A stretch of DNA of 64,000 nt from Gammaproteobacteria bacterium (GCA_016707425.1 JADJHU010000015.1:1-64000), one strand, 5' to 3'. Numbered from the stretch's first letter, positions 14,253 to 24,411 are shown. Translations and numbers: made by a program. Notes: generated by a model from the sequence alone, not told the origin.

Positions 14253-17215
14253 GACTGCGCCTCACGGGCCAGGAACTCGGCCACGGCAAGGAAATTGTCC
14301 AGGTAGCGCGTGGTCTCGCGCACCGAGCCCACAGGCACGAGTCTCGCCAGACGTAGCGCGTGAACAGGCTGCTGCTTCCTCTCCAGCCCCTGTCGCCCGA
14401 ACTGGTAGTGCAGCAGCTTCTGCAGCATCTCGCGATAGGCGGCCTCATCGTGGAACTGCGCCACCTCGGGCAAGTCGGCTGCCCATTGGCTCGTAAGGTA
14501 TGCCGCTCGACGCGATGCCTCGTCGCCTTTGAATGCCTCGGAGAGCTCGCGCAGCGCAATCATTGGGGAAGGTTGACCGTCGCCGCGATGCCATTTGTCG
14601 GTGAGGTAGAGCGTTCCACCGCCGCGCTTGACCACAACGATACTGAAGGCATCCCGCTCACCGTCCTTCTTGGCACGCTGTTCGGCCGCGCGCAGCTCGC
14701 GCAAGACCGCGCCGAGCGGTGCCTGGTGATGGGCGATCACCGCACCGATACTCGCCGTGGCCTTCTCTCCCATCAGCCGGATCACTCTGCCATCGAGAAG
14801 GGCGAAGCCGCCTTCCAGTTTGAGGCCTGATGTCCCGTTGCAGGCCGGATCGTGACCTGCATACGCGCAACGCAATCGCTGCATGGCCGACAGTAGGTCC
14901 GGCACGGGCAACATGGCCAGCACGTCATCGCCACCGGAGTAGATCAGCCGCCCGGCGTGTTCTTCCTCGATGACGTGCCGAGCGACCGTGAGCGAAAAGT
15001 CATTGAGGGCACCAGAGATTGCGAGGTGCCGGTTCGGCGAAAGCGCGCGCCGCTGTTCGAGATACCGCTGCAGTTCGACATTTCCTTCCGCCTTCTCCCG
15101 CACGCCGGCCTGAACCTGCTTATGGAAGCTCTCCATGTAGCTGATGGCGTAGTCGTCGGCGCCGGACAACCAGCGACCCATGTGATCGCCGTCCATGAGC
15201 AGGAGCGCGTAGTAGGTGCTGAACTTGCGGCCCAGAGCCCGCTGCAGGCGTTGGCTCGCGTGCTCGAGCTCGCTGGCCTCTTCAGTATCCCGGGCTGCAT
15301 CCAGCCAGCCGGGCATGCGCGCAATCAGGTCCCCTTGCGGATGCCGATGGGCCGCTTTGGCCAGCTTGCGCGGCAGCGCGCTGCGCTCGCTGCGCTCGAG
15401 CTCGGTAATCAGGTCTTCACGCAGCTTCGTGTCTTTGCCAGCCCAATCCTGGAGCGCGGCGGCAAGCGCCATCGTATGTGTCGACACCACAAAGCGTTTG
15501 ATGTCCCTGCCCAAGGCCTTGCCGACTTCTTCCGCGAACAAGCTGGGCCACACTCGTTTGAGTGCCGGCAGTGCTCCAAGATGCTCCCCCTTTTTCACGC
15601 CGAAACGTCCAGCAAGTTTCGTCCACAAGGTTCCGCGGGCGTTGCGCTCGGCCTGAGTCCAGCCGAGTTGCGCGGGATCCATGGCCAGCCACTCGGTCTC
15701 GCCGGTGAGGGAGCAGCGCCAGCCCCGCTGCTGCATCTGCGAAAAGCGCCGTGTGGTCTTGGCTGCCGCCAACACGCGCTCGGCGAGTTCGTAGACTGCC
15801 GGGTATAGAACCCCGGGGTTGGGCGCGAAGAACCTCGTGCGATCGTCCCAGCGCATTTCCTTCTGCAGCACACGCCAGGCGGCGCTGCCGAGGAACCCCG
15901 GTTCGCCTTCGCCGCCGAAGAACGGGCGCATTGCCTCCGAAAGCGCGGTCACATCCAGGTCGCGCTGTTTGATTTCGTCTTTGCAGCGGATCAGCGAGAA
16001 GGGAACAGCCGCCCAGTGCACTTCCGGGAAGCCATCGAGTTGCTCACGCATCTGCTGGTGACAATGCTGCTCGCCGCCGTTGCCGAGCTGTGCCGCCTCA
16101 ATCAGTCGATCCACCACGGTTTGGCCCAACTTCTGCAGCCAGGCGCGAACGCTGTCCTGCGCGCGTCGAGCCAGAGATGCCGCCTGGCTTGCCGGCACGA
16201 TGGCGACAAATCGATTGGGTAGAGCCGCGCCGAACAAGGGATTGGCGTCGGTCTCTCCCCGGCCCCAATCGCAGTTACGGAACAATTCCGGATCGAGACC
16301 ACACTCATCACGCAGCCACAAATCCACCTGCGGCGAGCCGCGCAGCTGCGGAAAGAGAATTGCGTCTGGCCCCAGGGCGTCGCAGATCGGCTTCATCGTC
16401 TCCCAGGCTAGCCGCGCCAGCAGGTGCGAGCCAGCCCACAGGTCGGATGTACTGCGTGCCGCCTCGATGAACGACTGCACGGGCCCGATGGAGACGGACA
16501 ACAGCGCAACTTCGCCATTCGGGTCGGCAGCGAAGGCGCCCGCGAAGGCGCTGGTGAGATCCAGATGATCCCAGATGCTGTGATCCGGAATGCGCGTATC
16601 CGCAGGCAGCAGTCGCCAAAGTGCACCGAGTTTGCCGAAATCGTCTTCTTCCCCGACCTCAGGTCCAAATCTCCAGAATGCGAGCAGGGTCTTCTTGAAG
16701 TCCGTAGCACCATTCTGGCGCACCAGAAGCCTTGAGAAATGTTCAAAGCTGCGCTGTTTAATATCCTGAAAGTCCGTATCCGCGAGCCCGCCCTGCTTGC
16801 CCAGATCGAACACCTGGCCCGTCAGCGGGTGGATCAATTGCGGCTGCTTGCTCCAGCGCACTTGCGCAAAGTCGGCCACAGCCAGCGTCTTGGCCGCACC
16901 AGTCCGGCTTTGGATATCAACTTCACGCAGCGGCCATTGCGGACGATCAGCCGCCGCCGCCCACCAGTCGGCACGCTTGACGATGCGTTCGGAGTCAGCG
17001 TCGATGCCCTGGTCGAAAAGAACAGCGTGCAATACGTCCGCGTCATCGTTCTCCAGAAGCTCGGCAGCGGATTCGATCTCATCGGCCATGCGCCGCAGGA
17101 CGCGCGAAGTACCGCCTTCGTGCCCCGCAGGGTCGCGCAACAGAACGAGCGCCTTCTCGGCCGGATCGTGCAGGCGCGCATGCAGCTTGATTCGCCAAAG
17201 CGCCGTATCTCTCAT
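14249..17215 (-). CDS. cmr2: Cas10/Cmr2, signal-producing large subunit
   Basis: Cas10 is the type III marker. It makes cyclic oligoadenylate on target RNA binding and may cut DNA with its HD domain. The 988-residue protein has an N-terminal HD-type segment (KLHARLHDPAEKAL, His16-Asp17) and a Palm domain with GGDD at about residues 761-764 (LIYSGGDDVLAM). Both should be active, though the HD site needs alignment. The segment SVSIGPVQSFIEAARSTSDL is typical Cmr2. ATG 17215 overlaps the cmr1 stop; an ATG at 17233 is the alternative. It supplies the ligand for the two CARF proteins encoded in the operon. Confidence 0.95.
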   Translation of the reverse strand: MRDTALWRIKLHARLHDPAEKALVLLRDPAGHEGGTSRVLRRMADEIESAAELLENDDADVLHAVLFDQGIDADSERIVKRADWWAAAADRPQWPLREVDIQSRTGAAKTLAVADFAQVRWSKQPQLIHPLTGQVFDLGKQGGLADTDFQDIKQRSFEHFSRLLVRQNGATDFKKTLLAFWRFGPEVGEEDDFGKLGALWRLLPADTRIPDHSIWDHLDLTSAFAGAFAADPNGEVALLSVSIGPVQSFIEAARSTSDLWAGSHLLARLAWETMKPICDALGPDAILFPQLRGSPQVDLWLRDECGLDPELFRNCDWGRGETDANPLFGAALPNRFVAIVPASQAASLARRAQDSVRAWLQKLGQTVVDRLIEAAQLGNGGEQHCHQQMREQLDGFPEVHWAAVPFSLIRCKDEIKQRDLDVTALSEAMRPFFGGEGEPGFLGSAAWRVLQKEMRWDDRTRFFAPNPGVLYPAVYELAERVLAAAKTTRRFSQMQQRGWRCSLTGETEWLAMDPAQLGWTQAERNARGTLWTKLAGRFGVKKGEHLGALPALKRVWPSLFAEEVGKALGRDIKRFVVSTHTMALAAALQDWAGKDTKLREDLITELERSERSALPRKLAKAAHRHPQGDLIARMPGWLDAARDTEEASELEHASQRLQRALGRKFSTYYALLLMDGDHMGRWLSGADDYAISYMESFHKQVQAGVREKAEGNVELQRYLEQRRALSPNRHLAISGALNDFSLTVARHVIEEEHAGRLIYSGGDDVLAMLPVPDLLSAMQRLRCAYAGHDPACNGTSGLKLEGGFALLDGRVIRLMGEKATASIGAVIAHHQAPLGAVLRELRAAEQRAKKDGERDAFSIVVVKRGGGTLYLTDKWHRGDGQPSPMIALRELSEAFKGDEASRRAAYLTSQWAADLPEVAQFHDEAAYREMLQKLLHYQFGRQGLERKQQPVHALRLARLVPVGSVRETTRYLDNFLAVAEFLAREAQS

Positions 17216-18228
17216 GGCTTCACTTCGTTGCATCGGGTGAGTTCGTCCCGGCTATCGAGGAAATCGTGGGCCTCCTGAAAGACCTCCGGAAGCTGCTGCT
17301 GCTTCTCGGGTGACAGGCGGCTCCAAAGGGCATCGGAAGGGCGACAGGGCGCGTGAAATATGGCTCCCACGTACCCCTCGCCCCTGCGCCGAACCTTGAA
17401 GCGCAGGCTGTGGGGCACACGATCTGTACCCCGCCAGCCCGGCATGGAAGCTTTGGTGTCCGGGTAGGCAAGCAGCAGCCGATCACTGACATTGCGTCGC
17501 AGGTCGGCACGCAATCGCGCCAGGAGCAGCATGACGGCTTCCCAATCCTTGGCTGACATGGACTCCCAGATAAGTGCTCCTTTCTGATCCTGCCCAATTC
17601 CATGTACCCAATCGCGTTTCATCGCATCGCGCCACTCGACGAGCGGTGTCGACGTCGGAGTCAGTTCGCCAGCCAGCTCGAAAGACCCCCAGCCATTGCG
17701 ACAACGCCCACCAACCGTGCCAAAGCGATTCATCAGGGCAAGCGCTGCCTCAATGCCATCGGCCTCTGGAAATGCCAATTTGAGCGTCCGTTCCTCTCCA
17801 GCCTTGATTGCCGGTTTGCTCTTCAGTGTTGACTCAGTCTCGATTGGGCCGTAACCCAGATAGAGTGCCGCCGATGCCGGCTTGCCGCCCGCACGCTCGA
17901 TCCTGCCGATTTCGGGTGCTTGATCAAGCCTTCCGGGCACCCATCGATCCAGACGCATCCGCACCTGACTGCGACGCGCCGAAACGCACTTGCCACTCTC
18001 GTCGCGGTCATTCTCGAGCCATGCGTGGCCAAACAGCTGCCCCTCTGCCTCGCGCATCTTCAAGCAGTCGTACTGAAACTGGCTCGCAACAGCGATGCGC
18101 CACCACTGGCGCAGCGCCGCCTTGAACGGGGGCATGCGCCAAGCACCGGCCCGGACGGCATCGCCGAGGAACGCGGGGGTGAGGAAGCGCATTGTGTAAC
18201 TGCGCGTAATCAGTTGCTGCTGTGTCAT
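17212..18228 (-). CDS. cmr1: Cmr1, type III-B subunit
   Basis: Cmr1 caps the target-entry end of the complex and helps capture target RNA. The 338-residue protein begins with the standard RAMP strand (SYTMRFLTPAFLGDA), then WRMPPFKAALRQWWRIAVAS, and has a glycine-rich stretch RFGTVGGRCRNGWGSFEL near residue 180. The ATG overlaps the stop of the CARF gene upstream by ATGA, and the stop overlaps the cas10 start. No frameshift or missing core motif is seen. Confidence 0.94.
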   Translation of the reverse strand: MTQQQLITRSYTMRFLTPAFLGDAVRAGAWRMPPFKAALRQWWRIAVASQFQYDCLKMREAEGQLFGHAWLENDRDESGKCVSARRSQVRMRLDRWVPGRLDQAPEIGRIERAGGKPASAALYLGYGPIETESTLKSKPAIKAGEERTLKLAFPEADGIEAALALMNRFGTVGGRCRNGWGSFELAGELTPTSTPLVEWRDAMKRDWVHGIGQDQKGALIWESMSAKDWEAVMLLLARLRADLRRNVSDRLLLAYPDTKASMPGWRGTDRVPHSLRFKVRRRGEGYVGAIFHAPCRPSDALWSRLSPEKQQQLPEVFQEAHDFLDSRDELTRCNEVKP

Positions 18229-19388
18229 GACTTGGTCAGCTTTATGGATTCCATCGTCAGATTGACCCTGTAACAGCTTCTGCTGCGCCGCCCCTCTCGG
18301 GCAATCAGGTATGGAACCGCAGGGCCCGGTCCCAATGCACGTTTCAATTGTTCATTGACCCTGGTTCGCAAGCGGTCAGCGGCATCGGCATCGATGGTGC
18401 CATCGCGCCTGATCCAGGTATCACAGACATCCTCATCCACGCCTCTGTCGATCAGATTCAGTCGTCCGACAAATTCCCGAAGCTCGCGCGCCGGTAGCCT
18501 CGAATCAGAATTCCGCCATGCAACGCCGGGTTTGCCCGCCGCAGCGCGATCGATGAAAAACCCGTACCAGATCGCCTCGGCCGTGCCCATCCTGACCGGC
18601 TTCCCTCCCGCCTCGAGGCGCAACGCGTTCAGGTCAAGATCCACCTTGGCCTCATGCTCGAAATGCGAGCGCGCCCGGCGCACGATCTCGGCATAGGAAG
18701 CCCGCGCATCACCCAGCAGGTCCGCACCGAGCAGACCTCGCAAGCTGACAACCGGGATATCGGCCAATTCCACTCGAGCATGCATGGCGTCGACGGTGCC
18801 CTTGCCATCCCGCAGCCGCAGGATGCTGCTCGCCTTGGTCGGGAAGAAAAAATCCGGCAAGTTCTCGAATCGCGGGTCAACCAGTACATGCGACAGCCGA
18901 TCCTGCGGCCGGCCGAAGAGTGAGAGGGCGTAGCCCAAGTAGAACCCCATGGTCTTGCGACCCCCGGCGAGCGAGACGTGCACGGCAGCTTGTGCATCCG
19001 AGGTCAGCTCCCGTACACAGGCGACGATGGCGTCGGCACTTGCCTGATTGTCTTGGACGCTGCGGATGTCCTCCAGAGGCGCTCCGGCGGCGTCTATCGC
19101 CACACGAATGGAGCTGCGATCGAACCTAATGGCGCCGCGATCGATCCCGAGTTCCGCGCACAGGGCGGTGAGCCGACCGGCCCCGCTGTCGAGCAGGTCC
19201 AGTTCGGCCTGCCGCCGCCCTTCTTCAGTGGTGACCAGATGGATCTCGCTGGGGATGAAGACTTCCTGGCCAGGCCTTGTCGCCAGCGCGTACACAGTTT
19301 CCGTCACAACCTGGGGCGTCCGTCCCGTGGTCATCACCAGGCAGCGGCGGGGGAAGCGCCCCGGAATGTGCTCGCGCAGATAATTCAT
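18225..19388 (-). CDS. NE0113-family CARF protein (TIGR02584 type)
   Basis: This is the first gene of the operon. The 387-residue protein starts RCLVMTTGRTPQVVTETVYAL and carries a second nucleotide-binding loop HVSLAGGRKTMGFYLGYALS, the CARF signature of the NE0113 family, often annotated as Csm6-like or ring nuclease. About 170 residues follow, with a mixed helical part (AEAIWYGFFIDRAAAG) that I cannot name. It either breaks down or responds to cyclic oligoadenylate; which one is not decided by the sequence. ATG 19388 is preceded by only a weak ribosome site. It overlaps cmr1 by ATGA. Confidence 0.8.
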   Translation of the reverse strand: MNYLREHIPGRFPRRCLVMTTGRTPQVVTETVYALATRPGQEVFIPSEIHLVTTEEGRRQAELDLLDSGAGRLTALCAELGIDRGAIRFDRSSIRVAIDAAGAPLEDIRSVQDNQASADAIVACVRELTSDAQAAVHVSLAGGRKTMGFYLGYALSLFGRPQDRLSHVLVDPRFENLPDFFFPTKASSILRLRDGKGTVDAMHARVELADIPVVSLRGLLGADLLGDARASYAEIVRRARSHFEHEAKVDLDLNALRLEAGGKPVRMGTAEAIWYGFFIDRAAAGKPGVAWRNSDSRLPARELREFVGRLNLIDRGVDEDVCDTWIRRDGTIDADAADRLRTRVNEQLKRALGPGPAVPYLIAREGRRSRSCYRVNLTMESIKLTKS

Positions 19389-19639
19389 GGCTCTAGCGTA
19401 TCTGCTGCCCCGGCAACGCAGGCGCTCCGAAAGCTTTCAGCCCCACTCGCAGGCATGAAAAAATTCCGCGAAGTAAGGTATAGCATAAGGTACCGTGCGG
19501 CAGCCTCAGACTTGGGCTTACCCTCATATTCGTGGACGCCTCAGCGTTGGATTCGGGGGTGTTCGAGAGGGCGGTGAGGACGGTCCGGTACACACTTGAA
19601 TTTGCGCGGCAAATGATCTGTTTGACGAAGCAATCGGAG
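19389..19639. other. Region upstream of the CRISPR-Cas operon
   Basis: No gene is supported here. The operon promoter should lie in it. On the minus strand TATGCTATACC (about 19478-19488) is the best -10-like sequence, but no matching -35 is convincing. Coding-like pieces at the right side may be further IS3 debris. Confidence 0.4.
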
Positions 19640-19985
19640 CGAGCGCCCACAGGATCGGCTGCACGGAGGAGACACTCAGGGAATGCGTCCGCCGAGCCAA
19701 ACGCGACAGCGGTCAGTACAACGGGATGACCGGCGCAGAGCGGGAGAACTCGGAGCTGAAACGCAAGAGCGAGATTCTGCGCAAGACATCCGCGTTTTTC
19801 GCCCAGCCAGAACTCGACCGCTGCGCCAAGTGACCGCGTAGTTCATCGAGGCGCATCATCAGGCGCACCGGGTCGAGCCGATCTGTAAGGAATTTCCGCT
19901 CGCTCTGTCGATGCACCACGAGCAGAAGGCGCGGCAGCAGTACCCGTCCCGTCTGCTGGCCCACGCGCCGCCGGCGGAATTCGAG
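19640..19985 (+). mobile_element. IS3-family remnant (orfA end and orfB start)
   Basis: The end of an IS3 orfA is readable: HRIGCTEETLRECVRRAKRD, then GMTGAERENSELKRKSEI and LRKTSAFFAQPELDRCAK before TGA near 19832. The start of orfB follows in another frame: FIEAHHQAHRVEPICKEF, then MHHEQKARQQYPS. The integrase core of orfB is absent, so it is dead. It lies between the CRISPR-Cas operon and tRNA-Phe. The rest of the stretch to 20111 shows no gene. Confidence 0.75.
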
Positions 19986-20111
19986 CAGGGGCCGACGATT
20001 TCTCGGCTCAGGCCTGGTCAGAGTAGCTACTGAATGGCAACGCGACTTCGCCGGGATCTCTGCCTTTCCTCGCTCGCTCGAAAATTATTGTGATTTTGCA
20101 ACACGAAGAAA

Positions 20112-20187
<76 letters not shown>

Positions 20188-20259
20188 GCCGGCAGGGAAG
20201 GCTGCGTATTACAACGACCCGCACCCGGGCCGTCAAGAAAAGGACACCCTGGCGCCCCC

Positions 20260-20538
20260 TCAGCCCTTCGCATCCGGCTCGACATACCCGGCGGGCTTGT
20301 CGACGCCGGCGCCGAAGAAGAACTTCTCCATCTCGCCCTCGAGGAACTTGCGTGCCTTGGGATCGATGGGCGTCAGACGATACTCGTTCATGAGCATGGT
20401 CTGGTGACTGACCCAGCGGGCCCAGCCCTCCTTCGAGACGTTCTCGAAGACACGCCTGCCGAGTTCGCCGGGATAGGGGGGCCGGTCGAGACCGGGGGCC
20501 TCGCGCTTCAGGACGACACATTGCACGCTTCGGGTCAT
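20260..20538 (-). CDS. yggX: YggX, Fe(II)-trafficking/oxidative-protection protein
   Basis: This small cytoplasmic protein protects iron-sulphur clusters and is usually found beside mutY. The 92 residues match closely: MTRSVQCVVLKREAPGLDRP with the conserved Cys7, GRRVFENVSKEGWARWVSHQ, TMLMNEYRL and KFLEGEMEKFFFG. The ATG overlaps the mutY stop by ATGA, so it is the last gene of an asmA-mutY-yggX operon. Confidence 0.96.
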   Translation of the reverse strand: MTRSVQCVVLKREAPGLDRPPYPGELGRRVFENVSKEGWARWVSHQTMLMNEYRLTPIDPKARKFLEGEMEKFFFGAGVDKPAGYVEPDAKG

Positions 20539-21577
20539 GGTGCGCCGATTCTATCGAGAAGCGCACGGATCGGCTGCGGTACCCCCACGCGCGCCGGCTC
20601 GCGGACATCGAACCAGAGCCGTGGCGCAGGCTCGCCGATGCCGGCCTCCCCCGTGCAGTCGACGAGGAGCGGCCGGATCTCGAGATCGAAGTGCGTGAAG
20701 GCGTGCCGCACGCCCGGCAGGGGGCGTGCGGCAAAGCGGGTCTGCCCAGGCGTCGCATCGCGAAATCACGGACTGCCGCCTCGCCGTCGAATTCGGGCAG
20801 ACACCAGAGCCCGCCCCACACGCCGCGCGGCGGTCGCTGCGCGAGCAGCACGCAGCCGTCCTCACGGCGCGCGACCAGCATGACCACCGCGCGATTCCCA
20901 CGCGGCCGCGCACGACGAGGCCTGGGCAGTTCGTCCTGCCGGCCGCTGCCCCGTGCAGCGCACATCGCGGCCAGCGGACAGTGCTCGCAGAGCGGCCGGC
21001 GACGCAGGCAGACGGTGGCGCCGAGATCCATGATCGCCTGCGTATAGACCTCCACCTGCTCGAGCGGCGTGCTCTCCTCGGCGAGCGACCAGAGCCGGGT
21101 CTCCACGGCGTGCTCACCCGGTGGACCTTCGACGCCATGCACGCGGGCAAGCACGCGCTTGACGTTGCCATCGAGGATGGCGAAGCGCTGGCTGTGGGCG
21201 AGCGCCAGCACGGCGCCCGCGGTGGAGCGGCCGACACCCGGGAGAGCGCTCACGTCATCGAAGCTCGACGGGAACTCCCCACCGTGCGCGGCGCAGATAC
21301 GCTGCGCAGCCCGGTGGAGATTGCGTGCGCGCGCGTAGTAGCCGAGCCCGCTCCAGAGATGCAGCACCTCGTCGAGCGGTGCCGTTGCAAGGCTTGCAAC
21401 ATCGGGGAAGCGCGCCACGAAGCGCTCGAAATACGGGATGACGGTCGACACCTGCGTTTGCTGGAGCATGATCTCGGACACCCAGACGCGATAGGCCGTG
21501 CGCTCGCGCTGCCACGGCAGGTCGTGACGGCCGTGGCAGGCATGCCAGGCGATGAGCTCACGCGCGAGCTCGCTCAT
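20535..21577 (-). CDS. mutY: MutY, A/G-specific adenine glycosylase (one frameshift)
   Basis: MutY removes A opposite 8-oxoG. The N-terminal glycosylase domain is complete: DLPWQRERTAYRVWVSEIML, helix-hairpin-helix LPGVGRSTAGAVLAL with the catalytic Asp following (AILDGNVKRVLARVHG), and the 4Fe-4S ligands C-x6-C-x2-C-x5-C (CLRRRPLCEHCPLAAMC). The C-terminal NUDIX-like domain starts normally, then changes frame near 20735-20760. It resumes as LPGVRHAFTHFDLEIRPLLV and ends LLDRIGAP. One missing base would restore it. ATG 21577 overlaps the asmA stop. Confidence 0.9.
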
Positions 21578-22801
21578 GGCCGCCTCGTGCGCAGCCGCCC
21601 GTCCTCGAGCTCGAGTGTCAGGCGCACCCCTTTCATCCGAAGCTGCGCAAGCTGCGCGCGCTCGAAGCTGAGCTCGCCGCGCACGGGCAGCGTCTGTAGC
21701 GCCTCGGCATCCAGCACGAGGGGTTTGCCCTGAGCGTCCTCCGGCTCGAGGTAACGCGTGAGATCGAGGGAATCGCCGTGCAGTTCGAACTCTGCCCCTT
21801 GCGGTTCCGCGAGCGAAGCCTGGAGCCGGCCCTCGAGGCTCGTGTCGTCGAGCTTCAATCGCAGCGGCTCGACGATCAGCACCGCGTCCGCGAGGCGCCA
21901 GCTCCCCTGGGCGGTCAACGGCCCGAGCACGCGTGCGTCGCGCGTCGCGGGGGCTTCGACGCCGGCGGCGGCCAGCAAGCTGCGAAACGAAGGGCTGTCG
22001 AGCGTGAGCACGCCCTGTCCGTGCGCCGCTGCGAGCGCCTCCGGGATCGGCACTGCCGGTATCGTCAGGCTTGCGCTTCCCTGCAGGTGCATCCCCGATG
22101 ACTGCATGCAGGCGCCGGATCTGCAGCTCCCGCATGGGACCACTCATCTGTGCGCGCGCCTCGATGTGCAGGCGCGCGCGCGTGCCTTCCGGCGACAATG
22201 CGACACTGCCGTTCGTCAGAAACCCGAGCGGGTCACCCGGATGCCACGCCGCAAGCTCGAATCGCCAATGCTCGAGACGAATCTCGCGTCCGTCGCGTGC
22301 ATCCGTGTAGAGCAGCGACCCGTCCTGCAGCTCCAGCCCGCCGAGGCTCCTGAATTCGAAGCGAGGCGTGCCGCCTCCGGGGATCGACACACGCAGCTTC
22401 TCCCAGTTGCCGCCCGTGGCATCGCGATGCAGCGCCAGCGCGAGTCCATCGATGTGCACGCGCCCGATCTCGAGCCGGCCGCGCATGAGCGGGCGCAGGC
22501 GCGCATCGATGTGGATGCTCCGCCAGCGCGCGAATGGCTGACTGTCGCCCTCACCGGGGCGGCCGGCGGGGCCCGGCAGGACAAATTCGCCCGCTCCCAC
22601 ACGCAGCGCCAGCCGCGGAAAGAACCCGATCTTCAGCGGCTCATGCAGGCGAAGCTCGCCGCCACTCGCGTCCCCCACCAGGCGTTCGAGCTGCGGCCGG
22701 AAGCGATCGGCATCGACGAACAGCGCAAGCAGCGCCGTGATGACGACGAGCAGCGCCAGTGTGGCGCCGGCGGCGAGAAGAATCCGTCTGGCGAGGCGCA
22801 C
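21574..22801 (-). CDS. AsmA-family outer-membrane biogenesis protein (one frameshift)
   Basis: AsmA-like proteins are inner-membrane anchored and act in envelope lipid or outer-membrane assembly. There is one N-terminal membrane helix (LLAAGATLALLVVITALLAL), then DADRFRPQLERLVGDASGGE and LRLHEPLKIGFFPRLALRVG, the classic AsmA start. The second half (SFRSLLAAAGVEAPATRD, TAQGSWRLADAVLIVEPLRL) is in another frame after an indel near 22090-22110. Removing one base there rejoins them. The protein would be about 409 residues, shorter than E. coli AsmA. The start is GTG. The stop overlaps mutY. Confidence 0.82.
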
Positions 22802-22851
22802 GGGCGATGCGCTCTCCGGTTCGCGTGGGCTGCGCGGATTCTAGCAACGCT

Positions 22852-24411
22852 TCAGGGGCTGCGGTTGTCCACGCTCATGCACACCCCGAGCGCGCGCAGC
22901 GGGGTTCCGTCGGCGGCGCGCTCGATGCGACCACGGGCGAGCAGCCGCTTCCATTCGCCGCTGCGCGTGCGCGCGCGAAACTCGACGCTGGCGCCCTCTC
23001 CCTGATCGGCGAGATGCATGGCGAAGCGCCGCTCGAACTCCGGAAGATCCTCCGGGTGGATCTTCGCGCCCCAGGGAAGGACCTCGCCCTCGTGGGGATC
23101 CAGATCGAACTGCGAACACCAGTCATTGAGCCAGCTCACGCGCCCGGAGACGAGGTCGAACTCCCAGAGACCGAGGCCCGCACCCCACACGACCATCTCC
23201 AGGCGTGCTTCGCTCGCCCGCAGACGCAATTCGGCTTCCTTCTGCGCGTGGATGTCCAGGGAAACGCCGATGACCACGGTTGGCGAACCCGTCAGGTCCC
23301 ACTCCACGATGCGCCCGCGATCGAGCATCCAGCGCCAGTCCCCGACCGCCGTACGGATCCGGTACTCGTACTCGAGCGACTGGGCGCGCCCCTCGAAATG
23401 GGCGCGGGCAGCAGCCTTCACGGCCTCCCGGTCATCGGGATGGACGCGCTCGACCCAGGGCTTGCCGACCGCGTGCCATTCCTCCTCCGTGTAGCCCGTC
23501 ATCGCGTACCACATCGGGCTATGGCCGCCTGTCTTCGCAGGAACATTCCAGTGCCACAGAGCCGCGCGCGCCCCCCAGAGCGCATTGGCGAGACGCGACT
23601 CGCTCGCCCGCAGATCGACCTCGCTGCGCTTGCGCTCGTCGATATCGATGCAGATGCCGCTCGCGCGCCGCGGACTGCCCTGGGCACCATGCTCGACGAT
23701 GCGCCCGCGCTGCATGAGCCACACCCACCGGTAATCATGCGTGAGCATGCGGTACTCGATCTCGATCTGCTCGACCTCGCCGGTGCCCAGGGACTGCATG
23801 TGCGCCCGGAACTCCGGCTGATCGTCAGGATGCACGTTGCGTGCCCAGGCCTCGCGGTGACCTGCACCCGCGCAGGGGTCGATCCCCAGCAGCCGGCACC
23901 ACTCGGGATCCATCGACGCCTCGCCGCTCTCGATGTTCCACTCCCAGAATCCGACCTGCGCCGAGGCGAGCGCGAGATCGCGGCGACGCATGCGCCTGGA
24001 ATCACTGTCGACGGCGGCACGCGCCTCCGGAACCTCACCGATGAGCAGCAGGACGGCTCCCGCGCCGCCCTCGAGGGCAAGCGGCATCAGCCGCGCCACG
24101 CAGGAATGCAGCTGCCCGGTGACGTCCACGAGATCGCCGGGTGGCAGAGACTTCTCGGCGCCCTGGAGCACCGTCTCGAGGAGCGAGCGGTCGAGTTTCC
24201 AGGGCAGCGGCAACTCATGACAGGGACGTGTCACGAGCGACTCGGCGCGGCTGCGCAACCACTGCGTTGCGCAACGGTTGAGCCAGCGGACGTTGAAAGA
24301 CGCGTCGAGGATCACCGTGGCACCCGGCCATTGCTCGAGGAGCGCACGCGCAAGCCGTGGCTCGGCAAAGGCAAGCGTGTCGGGCACGACAGGCTGTACG
24401 GCAGCGTTCAT
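22852..24411 (-). CDS. Multi-PAS sensor protein without output domain
   Basis: The 519-residue cytoplasmic protein has four PAS-like units: about residues 25-125, 143-265, 270-395 and 395-519. The last three share the PAS_3/PAC pattern, for example ASAQVGFWEWNIESGEASMD, then HPDDQPEFRAH and a closing IDIDERKR-type linker. No kinase, GGDEF, EAL or methyl-accepting domain follows the last PAS. It may act by binding another signalling protein. ATG 24411 was preferred because the longer frame upstream is Arg-rich and not PAS-like. The ligand is unknown. Confidence 0.8.
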   Translation of the reverse strand: MNAAVQPVVPDTLAFAEPRLARALLEQWPGATVILDASFNVRWLNRCATQWLRSRAESLVTRPCHELPLPWKLDRSLLETVLQGAEKSLPPGDLVDVTGQLHSCVARLMPLALEGGAGAVLLLIGEVPEARAAVDSDSRRMRRRDLALASAQVGFWEWNIESGEASMDPEWCRLLGIDPCAGAGHREAWARNVHPDDQPEFRAHMQSLGTGEVEQIEIEYRMLTHDYRWVWLMQRGRIVEHGAQGSPRRASGICIDIDERKRSEVDLRASESRLANALWGARAALWHWNVPAKTGGHSPMWYAMTGYTEEEWHAVGKPWVERVHPDDREAVKAAARAHFEGRAQSLEYEYRIRTAVGDWRWMLDRGRIVEWDLTGSPTVVIGVSLDIHAQKEAELRLRASEARLEMVVWGAGLGLWEFDLVSGRVSWLNDWCSQFDLDPHEGEVLPWGAKIHPEDLPEFERRFAMHLADQGEGASVEFRARTRSGEWKRLLARGRIERAADGTPLRALGVCMSVDNRSP

